In this document: piece after piece, positions 42,154-54,700 of the stretch
Numbering within the stretch: the first letter of the stretch is position 1
Layout: each line of letters opens with the position of its first letter
NCBI GenBank assembly: GCA_019914945.1
Contig: CM034106.1
Location: forward strand, 11,284,501 to 11,348,500
Direction: 5' to 3'
DNA: 64,000 bases
Source of the DNA: Typha latifolia
Taxonomy: Eukaryota > Streptophyta > Magnoliopsida > Poales > Typhaceae
Position numbers and translations under genes: made by a program
The notes under the pieces: generated by a model
Told to the model about the DNA's origin: nothing
The model's input: only the letters and a program-made list of their open reading frames with translations
Database searches by the model: none

Positions 42154-43201
42154 CGATGTATCTCGTCAGATCGCCCACTAGGTTTGAGCTCGCGCCCTCT
42201 TAAAACCCTCCTCCCTGGGTAGGAGACGCACTGAAGACTAACCGTGCTTTCAGGTCTAGAGATTCGAGTTTCGACACCTTCGGTAACTTTTTACCATGCG
42301 GAGATTTCTGTTGATAGACAAACTTGCAAAAACTTTGGGCTTTAGTTCGTCTTGAAATGTATAAAAAGACTTTCTTTTTGGGCCTGATCAGCATATTTGC
42401 CAGTCAAGGTCCAACAACAGTATTTATTTTGATAGTATCGACTGTTTTAAATACATGGCATCTCTACTCTCTAAATTACTTGGTATATTAGTTATCAAAA
42501 AGTGAAGTATTGGAAACCTAGTCTAGGTTTTTATTGTTTGCAATTAGTGAGTGCCCTTTCAGTAATACATTTGTAACATTTTGCGAATTAGAACTTAGTG
42601 TGCAATGTTGCAGATTTTGTATTTTAGTTTCGGGCCAAGGAGTTATCTTTCCTTAATCCAATCTATATATGTTGCGACTTAAGATTTCCTCTAATATCAT
42701 TTTATTTCATTTTTAGGAGCTTTCATAAATGCATTTTGAGCAATAGTTTTATAGACGACCGACATTGACAATTTTGTATGTCAACATGGACCATGTTAGT
42801 ATATGTGGCATCAAGCACGGGTTGCATTATTTGCTGCTCAGGAGCTCTCATTTTAATAGTTATAGGTTTTATCCTTCAGTTGTACCATGTTTCATGTATG
42901 AGACATATTTGAGACATTGTAATCTTTTGATGATATCAACGGGTTGTTCAACCTTCCTTTCCTATCTTGCGCCTCTGCAATACTTGTTAGCAACTATGAT
43001 TATAGTAAATAATGACAAAAACATTCAACACTTTTGTCTGTTGATAGTAATTTTACTCTGAGTTGGCAACTCAAAGTTATCAGCTTGTTCCAAATTTGCC
43101 ACTGAACACTAGTACTTGTATCATGTTCTTAATTTACAAGTGACATTTTTTTTTTGCAACTCCAAAAGCAAGATCATGGATATAAACTAAGTACTTATTC
43201 T
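42154..43201. other. Intergenic region between OST1 start and MLO stop
   Basis: About 1 kb between two genes on the minus strand. It holds the OST1 promoter and leader on the left and the MLO 3' UTR on the right. AT-rich, with no gene seen. Confidence 0.5.
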
Positions 43202-46200
43202 TTACTGTATACTGAAGGAGAAATCATTATTGGTAACATCAACATCCAAGTGTTCCAATGTTGGTCTCCTTGTCTCCTTTGGGGTTTCAAGCTTGAAAAG
43301 TTTAGGAGCCTCAATGTCAGGAAAGTCAGTATCACCTCTATAAGACCTTGGCGAGCTTAGAGTGCTTTCTGGATCTACTGAGTTTGATTTGTACTTGTGA
43401 AGCAAATGCATAGGAGATGACCCTCGACTTGGTGTTGTCTCCCCACTTTTGTAACCCAAAGTGAAGCTAATCCCTGCATCTCTAAGCCTTTTCTTCTCTT
43501 TTGCTGCTTGTTGCCACTTCATAAGAGCTTTTGCTGTCTGTTCTTCAAAAATTGCCTTCTTCATGTGTGATCCCATCTACAAAAAAATATTAGCTTTGAG
43601 TGGATTGTGATATAATTAATGTTTGACATTCTGAAGTCTCTAAACCATAAACTTACCTGTGTCACTAGTGCATAGAGAGGGAATGTAATATAGCTGCACA
43701 AGAACTGAAGAGCTAATCCCATTATAACTTTCACAAAAGTAAATGCCAAATTTTCGTTGATGCATGACTTCAGGCCGAATGTGCTCTAAGGAGACAAGAA
43801 AACCATCTATTAGTGTTATCTGATCGAACTAAGCTGACGAATATAAAATGTAATCAATATTCACCCATGTCCATAAGAAGTGTGCCATTTGGAATGCATT
43901 CTGTCACCGAAGCACAAAAAAGAGGACTTGAATAAGTATTTTGTAATCAACTTGCATTCAAAGTGTCATAAAATGTAACAATTGCTGACAAAATGCTTGA
44001 GCAATATTACTACTAGAGAAAGCAATAATTAAATTGACACAACAGGGATTAACCATCATTGGCGCATAAATGCTATGTTGCTTTGAAGTCACAGTAACTA
44101 ATCATCTTTAATTCATGTATACAGAAATTTGTTTGGCATGCATAATTCATTAATACCTCAAATAAAGTCAAATGTATTAGAAACAGAATCCATTGAGGTC
44201 GATTAAACCAAAAAAATTTGTCGTTTGGTTTAACAATTGGAGTTCCTTTTATTACAGCCGTTCGATCTTGAATTTCACGAGCCATCTCCATAATGACAAT
44301 TTCCAGCTTCATGCCGACTAACAAGAGAACCTGAAATAAACATGGTGATAAGTATGATGACTAGAACCTGCAATAGTATGAGATTTATTAAAAGAAAAAA
44401 AAAGAAGATGGCTTACTATGAGCGGGACAAAAGAAATCCAAATAAGCGTACCCAGTCCTAAATTAAAAGTAATAAATTGATTGGTGAGATGATCCGAAAA
44501 TCAACAGAACTAAACGACCATAAAAATGAGATTTAGTACCATAGACATCAAGTAGCAGAATGAGAATAGCCATGAACCACAATGGAAGGCTGTAGAATGA
44601 AATAAAAATGTTAAAGAGTTGCAGACAAGGATTTAAGATAGTTCTTTTGTGCAGAGAGGATACCTGATGCCCACAACAACTTTGAAATCATCTTCTAATG
44701 ATCGCTTTATATACTTGTGGAAGTCAAACTTGCTATTCAGAGATAAATGAGCCTGTAAGATAGTACTAAAAATAATGTGAATGACCAAGAAAACTTGATC
44801 AAAGTGATTGCTTTTAAAGAAGAATTACATTATATGAGAAAGAAGAAAGAATTAGCATAATTATGATGGATATTACATTGATAAAGCCATGTCGCATAGT
44901 CAAGTAGTCCACTTTTGAAACTGATCCATAGAACTGCCTAAAAAAGGCTACCTGATAATCAGAATGGAAGTAATAAAAACTATAAGAACATACTTGCAGT
45001 GATGCTACAAAACACTTTATTTTGTTGAAATTAATCAATTATCAATGATTGTCGCTATCCATTTTTGCATAAAGCTCTTCTCCTATTTCCATGCTTTTGT
45101 ATCGACCGATACACTAGTAATGGATAGCGATGATAAGTTTTAAGGATTACATGTATCATGAAATATTTTTCATCTTATAAAGTCAATTTAAACATCAAAC
45201 TAAAAGGCTTATGTGGATCAAACTCTTTCCTTCGGATTTCCTCAACTATTGTGATAGCTCTCTTTCAACAAAGTTCTGAGGATTTTCTCAACTATTATGA
45301 CAGAAAGTACTTTAAACTTTCTCAACACTATTCTGACAATCCAGTTCTTTTCTCCTAAGATTATGAATGCATAAATTGGTAAAGATGGAAAAGGTCTTAC
45401 TATCCATCTAATTCCAAGGGTACTTGAAAGTCCCACATGTCTCTTTACAAATGATGTTTGGTGGGTGAATCTGAAACGCGAAGGATCTGCAATAACCATC
45501 AACTTAATATCATGAAAATATGTATATGCTAAATATACACTATTCCTTTAAATAAACTATTATTTTACCATTTGAAAATTGATATTCCAATGAGGTGGTC
45601 TCCAACTCCCATGCTTTCCATTTCTTAATCTACGAATAGAAATAATTATCATAAGTAGTTTGAGTTAAGAGGGAGCATTTGAATCATAGATAAATCAGAA
45701 TGCTGATTACTAGTAAAGCATTTAATAAGCAAGCAATTATATATAGTTCATTACTGATAATTTTCTAAGATACAATGGCATCATCATGACTACTGCTTAA
45801 ATATGTGAAGCTCTCACATTAGTACACTGGTCGTTGACTAGTATATCATAAGCAAGAACTTTATCTGTTCAAAAACTTACTTTTGCTTGTCCTAAAGCCA
45901 TAGTGAGGACACTATAGAGAACATGAAAAACTGCAAGCACAAAGATAAATATATGCAATTGGTGAATTCCAGATTGTGAAATCAATGGCACTTTGTCCTG
46001 CATATTCGAAGTCATGACAGAAATTAGTGATGACTTGATGAATAAAAAAAGAAAGAAGGAAAAGTGGTCTTCATATGAAACAAAAACTCATTAACAACCA
46101 TTCAAAAGAAAGTCCCTCACTAATAAATCATCTATTTGTCCAACTCTAAATAACAAACAGAACTTAGATGACTTGCAGAAGTTTAGAATGCTTCTCAAAA

Positions 46201-46981
46201 GGAAGATAACTTACTTTATATCTGGAGCAATAGTCTGTTGTTGATGAAGCCAAGATACGACGCGGAGTTGTTTCACCGTACCACAATAATTTTCGGTGAC
46301 CACCATCTTCATTTCCTTTGGCATTCTCCACTTTACATGGGAGCATGATGCTGCCAGCTTTTGCAGGAATGCATATCTTTGATATTGGCCGTTGTCCGAC
46401 AGTAAGTAGTAGGGATATAAAGCCCAACAGCATCAATTCTGCATGTTAAGTTAAACAATCCAACAAAGGAATCAGAAACTGACCGCAAGCACATGGTAAT
46501 TCGAAGGTTTCAATATCATATATGCATAACAGGACTACTTAGCGATGACATATAAACTGAAACAAATATAAATTTGTAAGAAAAATTTGTCCACAAAAAT
46601 CTTGCAACAAAACAAATCATCAGTAAGGCAATTAATTAGATGAGGGCCCAAGAGTTCATATAAATCTTGTCCAAAGAGGGAATACACTATTTTCACCTGC
46701 TTTGATCTTCTCCAAAGCTTCACTCATAGCCTTTTTCTGGCGCTTCTGAAACCACTGTCGACTCCCACAAACACCGGCGACTTCACTCGTTAGTGCTCAA
46801 ATTCTAAAACCCCACCAAAAATTTAAAACAAGATATTAATGCACACACTTCATCTGACCTTCCCAAGTCTGTGGATTCCGTGCTCCATCATCACCGAGAT
46901 GATCACAATCACCGCGCACACGACCGCCACCGCCCACGTCGGCGTCTCCTTAAGCGAGCGGTCTCCCGGGTTCCCCGCCAT
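43202..46981 (-). CDS. MLO: MLO seven-transmembrane calmodulin-binding protein
   Basis: Plasma-membrane protein of the MLO family, whose clade IV and V members are required for powdery mildew entry and have calcium-channel activity. Fourteen coding exons: 46981-46859, 46754-46697, 46438-46215, 45997-45881, 45629-45569, 45486-45401, 44951-44877, 44752-44664, 44589-44540, 44457-44417, 44330-44157, 43900-43865, 43785-43657 and 43576-43202 (1638 nt, 545 aa). Seven spans are expected, the first at about 16-33. Hallmarks: [67 protein letters not shown] and YALVTQMGS. The C-terminal calmodulin-binding helix is [13 protein letters not shown] with Trp442. The tail has TPSRGSSP and ends with the D/E-F-S/T-F motif DFSF (539-542). 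Overall it looks closest to barley Mlo as I remember it; the clade needs a tree. Confidence 0.96.
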
Positions 46982-47972
46982 ACCCGAAACCTGTTGAAGG
47001 TACCCAAATGGCTTCCTCCTCTCCTACGTCGCATGGTCATCGGATTTATGAAAAGAATCAAAGCGCGTGAGGGGGTCCATTCCTGATGGGCGATGGCGCC
47101 ATTTGCCACTTCTTCGGGACGTAGCCGCTTTGGGCGGTTGCTTTAGCTCGTTGAGATCACCAAAGCTTGTTCTTTTGCTAAGGAGGGAACTATATTATAC
47201 TGGGCCGGCCATTACGGGACGACGAAGAAGAGAAAACACATTCAAATTCAAATGGAGCAGAAGAACTCTCTTGTCTTCTTTTGTTTGGTATTAAAAAGTG
47301 AAGTTTTTAATTTAATTTCTTAATTAAATATTACAAATATATAAGTTAAATATGGAAGTAATTACTTTCTTTAATATAAAAGTTAACCATACAAATAGCT
47401 ACTTTCTTTATTTATTTTCTAGGAATCAAATACAAGTCATAAAGGCTCATATAACTATTGAGATAGTTTTATCTAGACCCCTTACCTATTGTCTATTTTC
47501 TTATAAACCCATAACGCTATTTTCTCTTTTCTTTTTCTTTTTTTCTTCTCTAAAATATGAATAAATCATGTGATAGTCACATAATATTTTTTTAATAAAA
47601 AAATTAGATGAACATCTAAGAGAAGAAGCATTTAAAATATTTTACATAATAGTTGAGGAGGGGGTATTTTTCTTTATATGATAAAACAGTTAATATTTTA
47701 ATAATGAAATGTACCACCTCTTCCGAAGACCCCTAATTTCTAGAATGTATATGGAATTAAACTCAATTTAATTACCTCGTCCCAGTCCAAGCCCATAGAG
47801 TAAAAGGAAGCCCAAAGCCCAATTGACCCAATCCATGGAGAGATCGATATACTCGAGGAGAGGAGTCTTCTCTCTCCCCCCACCCCCACCTCTTCGAACG
47901 AGTCGGAAGTCACTTTCTGATCTCCGAGCTGGGTGAGAGAATAGAGGAAGAGAAGGCACGCAAGAGACCGCC
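46982..47972. other. Divergent promoter region between MLO and the chloroplast membrane protein gene
   Basis: About 1 kb between two start codons facing away from each other. Segments beside each gene are GC-richer; the centre (about 47290-47760) is very AT-rich. No TATA box is convincing on either side. Confidence 0.5.
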
Positions 47973-50900
47973 ATGGCAGCTCTCGCGAACTCGCTTGTCT
48001 TCGCCGGAGATTTGGGCCGCTCGACGGTTCCCCGTACGTTTAATTCCCTTTTTTTTTACTTTTTTTTTTAAACTCTTCAACGTCGTATCTTGTGCTCGAG
48101 TAATGGGTCTTGATTTATTTGATTAATTTGGGAAAATTGATCGAGTATTTGGCTCAGCGTGGTGAAATTTACACTGAGAAGAAGGAAATTGGTTTATCAG
48201 TAGTATTTAGCTGCAGTTTCAGCTGCGGTAATCGTGAAAATATGGAAATTTCCACCGATTGCGAATAAGGTAGCCTCAGGAGATGGACATATATGTATAC
48301 TTTACCTTATTTCTGAATCCAAATGCATCTACTAGTCATATTGGTGAATAAGGTAGTCTCAGGAGATTGATATGTCTAACATAAGAGAAAAAAAAAATCT
48401 CTAAAATGTGCGGGTTTTATCTTTCAATTTATTGTTCTCTTTACTGCATAATAGAACTCACTGGTCTTTCGTTATTCTTAGCCTTACTTTTGCAATGCCT
48501 TTTCTTTTTGTATTTCAAGGTGGAATTATAAAGCCATCAAGCAGACCTCTTGTTATTGTGAACCCTTCAAGCTTGTCTGTCATTCCCATTCGTCATTCGA
48601 AAACAAAAGCAGCAGCTTTAAAGAGCCGAAAAGTTGTTCATGCTAGCTTCAGGTACTTGAGTTAATCGCTATGAAGGCCAATTACATGATTATTCAGCTA
48701 ATCGGATTTTGTTTCTTATAATCTTTAAGTACTGTGCTTTACCATTGTTAACTTGCCTCCCCAATGTCATATGTATCTATCCTTAGAGCTGTTGTAAGTA
48801 TGGAGTGTGTAGTCATGGAATGTTATTTCATCATTTATTATTCTGATTACAGATACTTTTTATCAATGTATCAATTTTATTTTATTTAACAAATTAAATC
48901 AAGATACTCTTTAGTGGCCTGAGTTTCTAAATGGTGCAACGGACTTTTTTGAAAGTGTCTCCCATTATTGTGGAATTTGTTATCCTTGTCTGATACAAAT
49001 CTTATTTGAGCAGTGATATAACTGACACATACCTAGAATTCATGTTGTTTATAGTCTGAACAGAATATTCTTAAAACTTTCAGGACCATCCCTTAATACA
49101 TAAAGCTTGTTTCTTGTGATTCTCAAATGATATTGAGATTTATATAAGTATCATTACCATTATCGTCAGCGCATTTCCGTTGAAATGAATACTACCCGAC
49201 ATTCTATGGATACACAGAAAAAGAGTAAGTTAATCAGTTTAATGTACTTCATCTTTCTAAATTAAGCTTGTTTCTTCTAGTGCTCCACAATTTGATTGTA
49301 TCAATATGCTTTTATGAGTTATCTGTTTGCCACCTTATGTATTTGGTATTCCTTCATTCCATTTCTAGTTTCTGCCAGCTATATCTTTGCCTACAATATG
49401 TATGTGCCATTATACATTGGATGAACTTCTCACATGTTTGGAATTTGAAGCAGTGAAGGTGGCAGGCCAAGTAGTGCAGGTATTTTTATTGGTGGGTTTG
49501 TGTTGGGAGGAGTCATAGTGGGAACGCTCGGCTGTGTTTATGCACCTCAGGTTCTTTTTATCATCTTATCTATTCCTTTCTTTCTACTTAATTGTGAATG
49601 GCTGTACTGTTCCCATTTTCTTGGTAGTTTAGCTAAAAGGTATATCCAGCTCAAGAAATTGGGACGTAAAACATATGCGCCTGATCAATTTTGATTTTAT
49701 GGTTGACTCTTTGGTATTTGTCAAGTATTAAGCACTACATCTAAATTGTTATTTTCAAGTAAGGAATTAAGCACTACATCTAAATTGTTATTTTCAAGTA
49801 AAGAATGGAGCACTATATCTAAACTGTTATTTTCAAGTAAGGAATTAAGCACTACATCTAAACTGTTATTTTCAAATAAGGAATTAAGCACTACATCTAA
49901 ATTGTTTTTTTCAAGGAATTCAGCACTACATCTAAATTGTTATTTTCAAGAAGGAATTAAGCACTACCTCTGAATTGTTATTATCAACTAAGGATGTATC
50001 ATGTATACATCACAGCATTCTTTCGCTTTAGACTATCGTACAGGTTCTGAAATGGTCGATAATACATCATATGTGGCATTTATTCTTCCATTGTGGCTAT
50101 TATATTTGCCATAGTTTTGTTGACACTCAAATATGTTACCTCAGATCAGCAAAGCACTTGCTGGGGCTGACAAAAAAGATTTGATGAGGAAGTTGCCCAA
50201 ATTTATATACGACGAGGAGAAGGCTTTAGAGGTAAGCTGGTACTTAATACAAATTATACCTACTAAAATCTCATTAGTAGAGTTGAACTTGTTGTAGATG
50301 TTTGGTCACACGTGCATTTTCTGCTCAGTACTGAAGGTGAATTTTCATGTTAATTAGCTCTTATTTGAGTGCACTACATGTGAATGAATCATTTTATTAA
50401 TCTCTTTTAAGGCATTAAAATGATTTCAAAAGCTCGCTCGGTTAAACTCGAGATGAATTGACTTAAAGTCCCAATCCACTTGTTCTTTTATGATTCAAGA
50501 TTTTTATCCATAATCAACTCTACTTGAACAGTCAAGGTGTTGTATCTATCAGCACGATTCAGAGGCCATGAATCTAGTGTACCACTGTATTTCCTGGATC
50601 GAGGACAATTGCGGAATGCATCACCTTAAATTTGTACTGCAGACCTGCTTATCTCCCAATTGGATATTCTAAAGTGCCATTATTTGTTTAACTACTTGCA
50701 TTACTCATCCTGCCTGCAATGATCTACCTTGAAGAGTTAGTAGTTTTTGACTAATATGCTGGATGAATACGTGCAAATTCTTCTGTATAATATGGAGACG
50801 TTTCTCCATCTGCAGTTAACTCTTTAGACCAGTATTCTTAATATAGAGTGATGATGCTATACAACTCAATTGTTTTTCCAATTGATGACAACAGAAGACA

Positions 50901-51029
50901 CGAAAAGTGCTGACAGACAAGATTGCACAACTGAATGCAGCCATTGATGATGTTTCTTCTCAGCTCCGAGCTGATGATATTCCGAATGGAGCTGCTGTGT
51001 CATCTGATGAAGTTGAAGCTGCAATATGA
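47973..51029 (+). CDS. Small chloroplast membrane protein of unknown function
   Basis: Five coding exons: 47973-48033, 48520-48652, 49454-49550, 50145-50231 and 50895-51029 (513 nt, 170 aa). The first 60 residues are basic and rich in Ser, Pro and Ala ([20 protein letters not shown], then [18 protein letters not shown]), like a chloroplast transit peptide. A glycine-rich membrane span follows (about 73-93, [20 protein letters not shown]), then [20 protein letters not shown] and a charged, probably coiled-coil tail ([20 protein letters not shown]). It resembles an Arabidopsis protein found in the chloroplast inner envelope or thylakoid (At1g42960, from memory), whose role I do not know. Intron 3 contains a 39-bp minisatellite, and intron 1 a short direct repeat. 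Confidence 0.8.
48262..48371. repeat. Short direct repeat in intron 1 of the chloroplast membrane protein gene
   Basis: The words gaataaggtagcctcaggag (from 48263) and gaataaggtagtctcaggag (from 48344) are near-identical and 81 bp apart, suggesting an old tandem duplication of about 81 bp whose remainder has diverged. Confidence 0.6.
49722..49990. repeat. 39-bp minisatellite in intron 3 of the chloroplast membrane protein gene
   Basis: About seven tandem copies of a 39-bp unit beginning aggaattaagcactacatc and ending ttgttattttcaagta. The first five copies keep a 39-bp period; later copies lost a few bases. Because 39 is a multiple of three, one + strand frame stays open through the array (repeating [13 protein letters not shown]), but it is intronic and has no sign of being coding. 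Confidence 0.92.
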
Positions 51030-51742
51030 AGGAAGCTGGAATATATGAATAAAAGATGAAGCTGCAATTGAGAACTTGTTAAGTGATAGGAAAAACCGAG
51101 CTTGCACATGCATGATACAATCTTTTATTTGATAGTGATGCCAAAAGTAATATACTTTTGGTTTACATAATGAGAAAAATTCAGCATTTTGGTTTCTTCC
51201 ACTATTGACTCTTGGAATCGTTACCTAGCAAAAACTTGTATTTATTCCTTAATTGTTCAAACTAAATATGGATTTTCTACAGCATATGGCTTTCTCAAGG
51301 TTCACTTTGCACCTAGGTGGTGGGGCATTGCAAGGTTCTATCTATCCAGAGATCTGCATGGAGAACTAAAAATTTATGGGCTGTTTCAATAATCTGATGT
51401 TGACAACAAAATTGCAGATGGGGTGGAATACGAGAAGGGAATAGGCATGTTTGTTAATTTTGTTGTCAGAGCCTGTTTGATCTTCTTGTGCAACCTTTAT
51501 AATAAAAGAAAATTAACGAGGTGCATATCTAGTCAGGGCATCACCACCTTTTAAGTTTTCCAGGTGAGTGAAACAAATAAGATGTCATAGATTTTTCTCA
51601 ATCATCTTTCTAAAGATAATCATCTTTTAGTACACAATCTAAGAGAATAAATAAAATAGGGAAACAGGAAGTACATAAAACACAAAGCACAGAGAGAAAC
51701 AAAAAGGTAAAAGAACATATGAGCATCAATTATACATCGTTC
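51030..51742. other. Convergent intergenic region before the RRP44A stop
   Basis: About 0.7 kb between two stop codons. It should contain both 3' UTRs; AATAAAA-like words occur at 51500-51510 and 51645-51660. I see no gene. Confidence 0.5.
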
Positions 51743-54700
51743 CTATTTAAGGGTGAGCTCAAGCTTTGGACGGTTGGGTTGAGGCTCCACCACTTCCATG
51801 TGGATCTTTACAGACTGCAAGATACCATAAGTGATGTTTGTTCCTGCCTTAGTGACTTTCTGATGTGCCTCATCTACAACCCAATCACTTCCTTTTTCTC
51901 CCCTTGGCACCAAGTAGACAGGTCCTTCTATGCCAAACCTGGAAAACACAACAGGAATTCAGCAATAGGAACACGACCAAGTTTACCAACTACTGGATGC
52001 TTCTCAACAGCGGCATGACATAGTACCTACCCACAGCAAACGGTGAACTGGTTTATAAGACAATATACTACTAGATGTTATCTAGTATAAGGTGTGCATC
52101 CCATAAACATCTAGTATAAGGTGTGCATCCCATAAACGGCCAAAATAACATAAAGAACCAAGCAACCAAGTCATTATCAGGTGAAAAGATTTAGGGCTTC
52201 TTCTACATATAATGCAGCTCCTTTATGATCTCGATAGTAAAAGAAAAAGAACATACTTGGGAACGAAAACTATGAAACCATTGGCTTTGACCTTCAATAT
52301 TCTAGCTTCAGTATCAGTTGGCCTGCAACAGACAAATGCAGTCTATATTTCAGATCTACTAGTAGAAACAAAAAGAGATATATTCTGCTATTCTTCCTCT
52401 TTACTTCTCTGGTGATCCGTAGCAACCACAGGTCACCCAGAATCGGTTTCTACACAGGAACCCACAACATTACCTTTTCCTGAAATATATCAGTGTGTGC
52501 AGCTCAACCGATGCACGGCTTGCCATCTGAGCATTGCGGTGTCGATAATTTAAATCTGACAAGAACAAAAATCATTCCAAGGATGGAGACAACAATCAAA
52601 TTTCTGATGGAAGAAAATTTTAATTAGTCTTACTGTCAGCAATGCTTGTAAGTTGTGGACCGTCTTGAAAAACCGGTGGAAGCTTTGCAATACCTAAAGC
52701 TGCAGCTAGCAATCTGTGAACAACAACATCTACCAGAAAGAAACAAGCACATCAGATCAAATATATCTACTAATTTCACTACTAAAAGTTGCTTAGTTTT
52801 CGCTTTTCAAACAACTTAAATAGAGAGAGAGAGGCCACAAGTTTAGCATATAGAGTGGAATTAAATAATAGATGAATCCTTGATTTTCAGAATTGGATAG
52901 ATCACATAATACAAAATTGGGTCTTCAGACAGCAGACCCTGCACTGAATATACTATAACAGATGTGGTTAAGATGAATGACTTGGTGCTCAGTCAATCTA
53001 TCTTGAAATGCATAATGATCAACCATGGAGAAAATCAATAGCAGAGATATCAATAGCTGGAGAAAATCAACCATCAGATGACTTCCATGAATAAAAGACT
53101 ATACATGAACAGGTACTCCACTGCCTAAAGAGTAGTCCTATCTGACTGATTTGAATTTCCAGTTGATTTAGATTTTGTCTCTCGACATGCTGGGCACTAG
53201 GATAATTTAGCAATTTATGACACTTTGCCACATGGACATTCAAATCCTGAGAATCAGCAATGAATTTCTTCCTTTGGCACTATTTTTTTTTACAAAAAAA
53301 AGCTAATGCCTACAGAATATTGATCAAAGTCATATATTCACTAATCAACCTCATTTATGTTAATCTAGTTCTGCTAAAATATTCATCTACATATGGATAA
53401 GCAAAATGCTGAAATAAAGGTATGTACCCATGTAAGATGCTATTGTTCAATGATGGATTATTGGTGACAAAGTTACTTGATGTCAAATATCCAAGTAAAA
53501 CAGTTAAAAAGAAAAACAAAGTACAATGTAGAAAAGAGTTAATAATTTGTACTGTCAGTGCACAACAGCAATTGCAGATGCTCTTCAACAAAGAAAAAGC
53601 TTAGTCAGACTTTGAACCCTCAATAAGGAAACACAGTTACTGTTGATCGAAGGCAACAAATCAACCACATTAATTGTCATAATTAATTTTAGGATTTTTA
53701 CATAATTGTCACTGAAAACTTTTGATATATCATAATTGTCATTACATTCTTTAAAATATCATAATTGCCATCGAAATCACTCAGTTTTTTTTCAAAAATG
53801 TCATTCCATTAGTTAAATATAAGTAATTATAATTAAAAGACAACTAAGGTCCAAAAAAAGACTATTTCAGTAATTTGCCTTTGCATAAATTATTAAAAAT
53901 AGTTTAAAAACTAATCCAATATTACACCCAACACTATAATGCAACGAAGTATATTTAATTTTATGTGAGAAATAACTCATTCTTAGATATTTTACACAAA
54001 TTAAAAAGGGGGCATTTATGTGTTTTGTTAATTTTAATAATAATCTGTTAGAGATATCCTGTTAAAAATTAATTATCATGACAATTATGAAAGGATAAAA
54101 AGTTTTTAGGGGTAATTTGATTCTAATATTTTAAAGAATATAGTGATAATTATGATATTTAAAAAAATTTAGTGACAATTATAATATTTGAAAAGTTGTC
54201 AGTGGCAATTATGTAAAGATCCCATTAATTTTATGTAATCAACAGATAAGTTAGCTTAATAGATAAACAATTTTAACATATTTTTATATAAAAATTTGGT
54301 GAGTAATATATTTTTTAGTTTATTCTAATGCTGGTGATAAACTTAGTTTGAATGCTTTAGAAGTAAACAAGGACTAACGCCCTAACTAGCTTTATCTTTA
54401 TAACTTGGTGAAAGAAAAATGTGCTATATTAGTACCATGAAGCACATCTTACCTGAACTCCATGTGCATGTATTACTCATTCCCTTCTTACCCATAGCCT
54501 TATTGGTCGATAAGCCAAGAAAAAAGAAAGGGCAGATGCAAGAACGGAAAACTATTGTATCATGTGTAACTTTGCCTTTTATAATAGATGCCAATGAGAG
54601 TAAACTGACCAGCATATCTGCGAATAGGAGAAGTAAAATGAGTATACAAAAGCGCCGCAAGACCATAATGGTAATACTCAGAAGGGCCTAAATCTCCACT

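Noticed and set aside
49746..49973. Repetitive 75-codon ORF (SKELSTTSK repeats)
   Set aside because: It is a by-product of the 39-bp minisatellite within an intron, with no sensible start or splice context.
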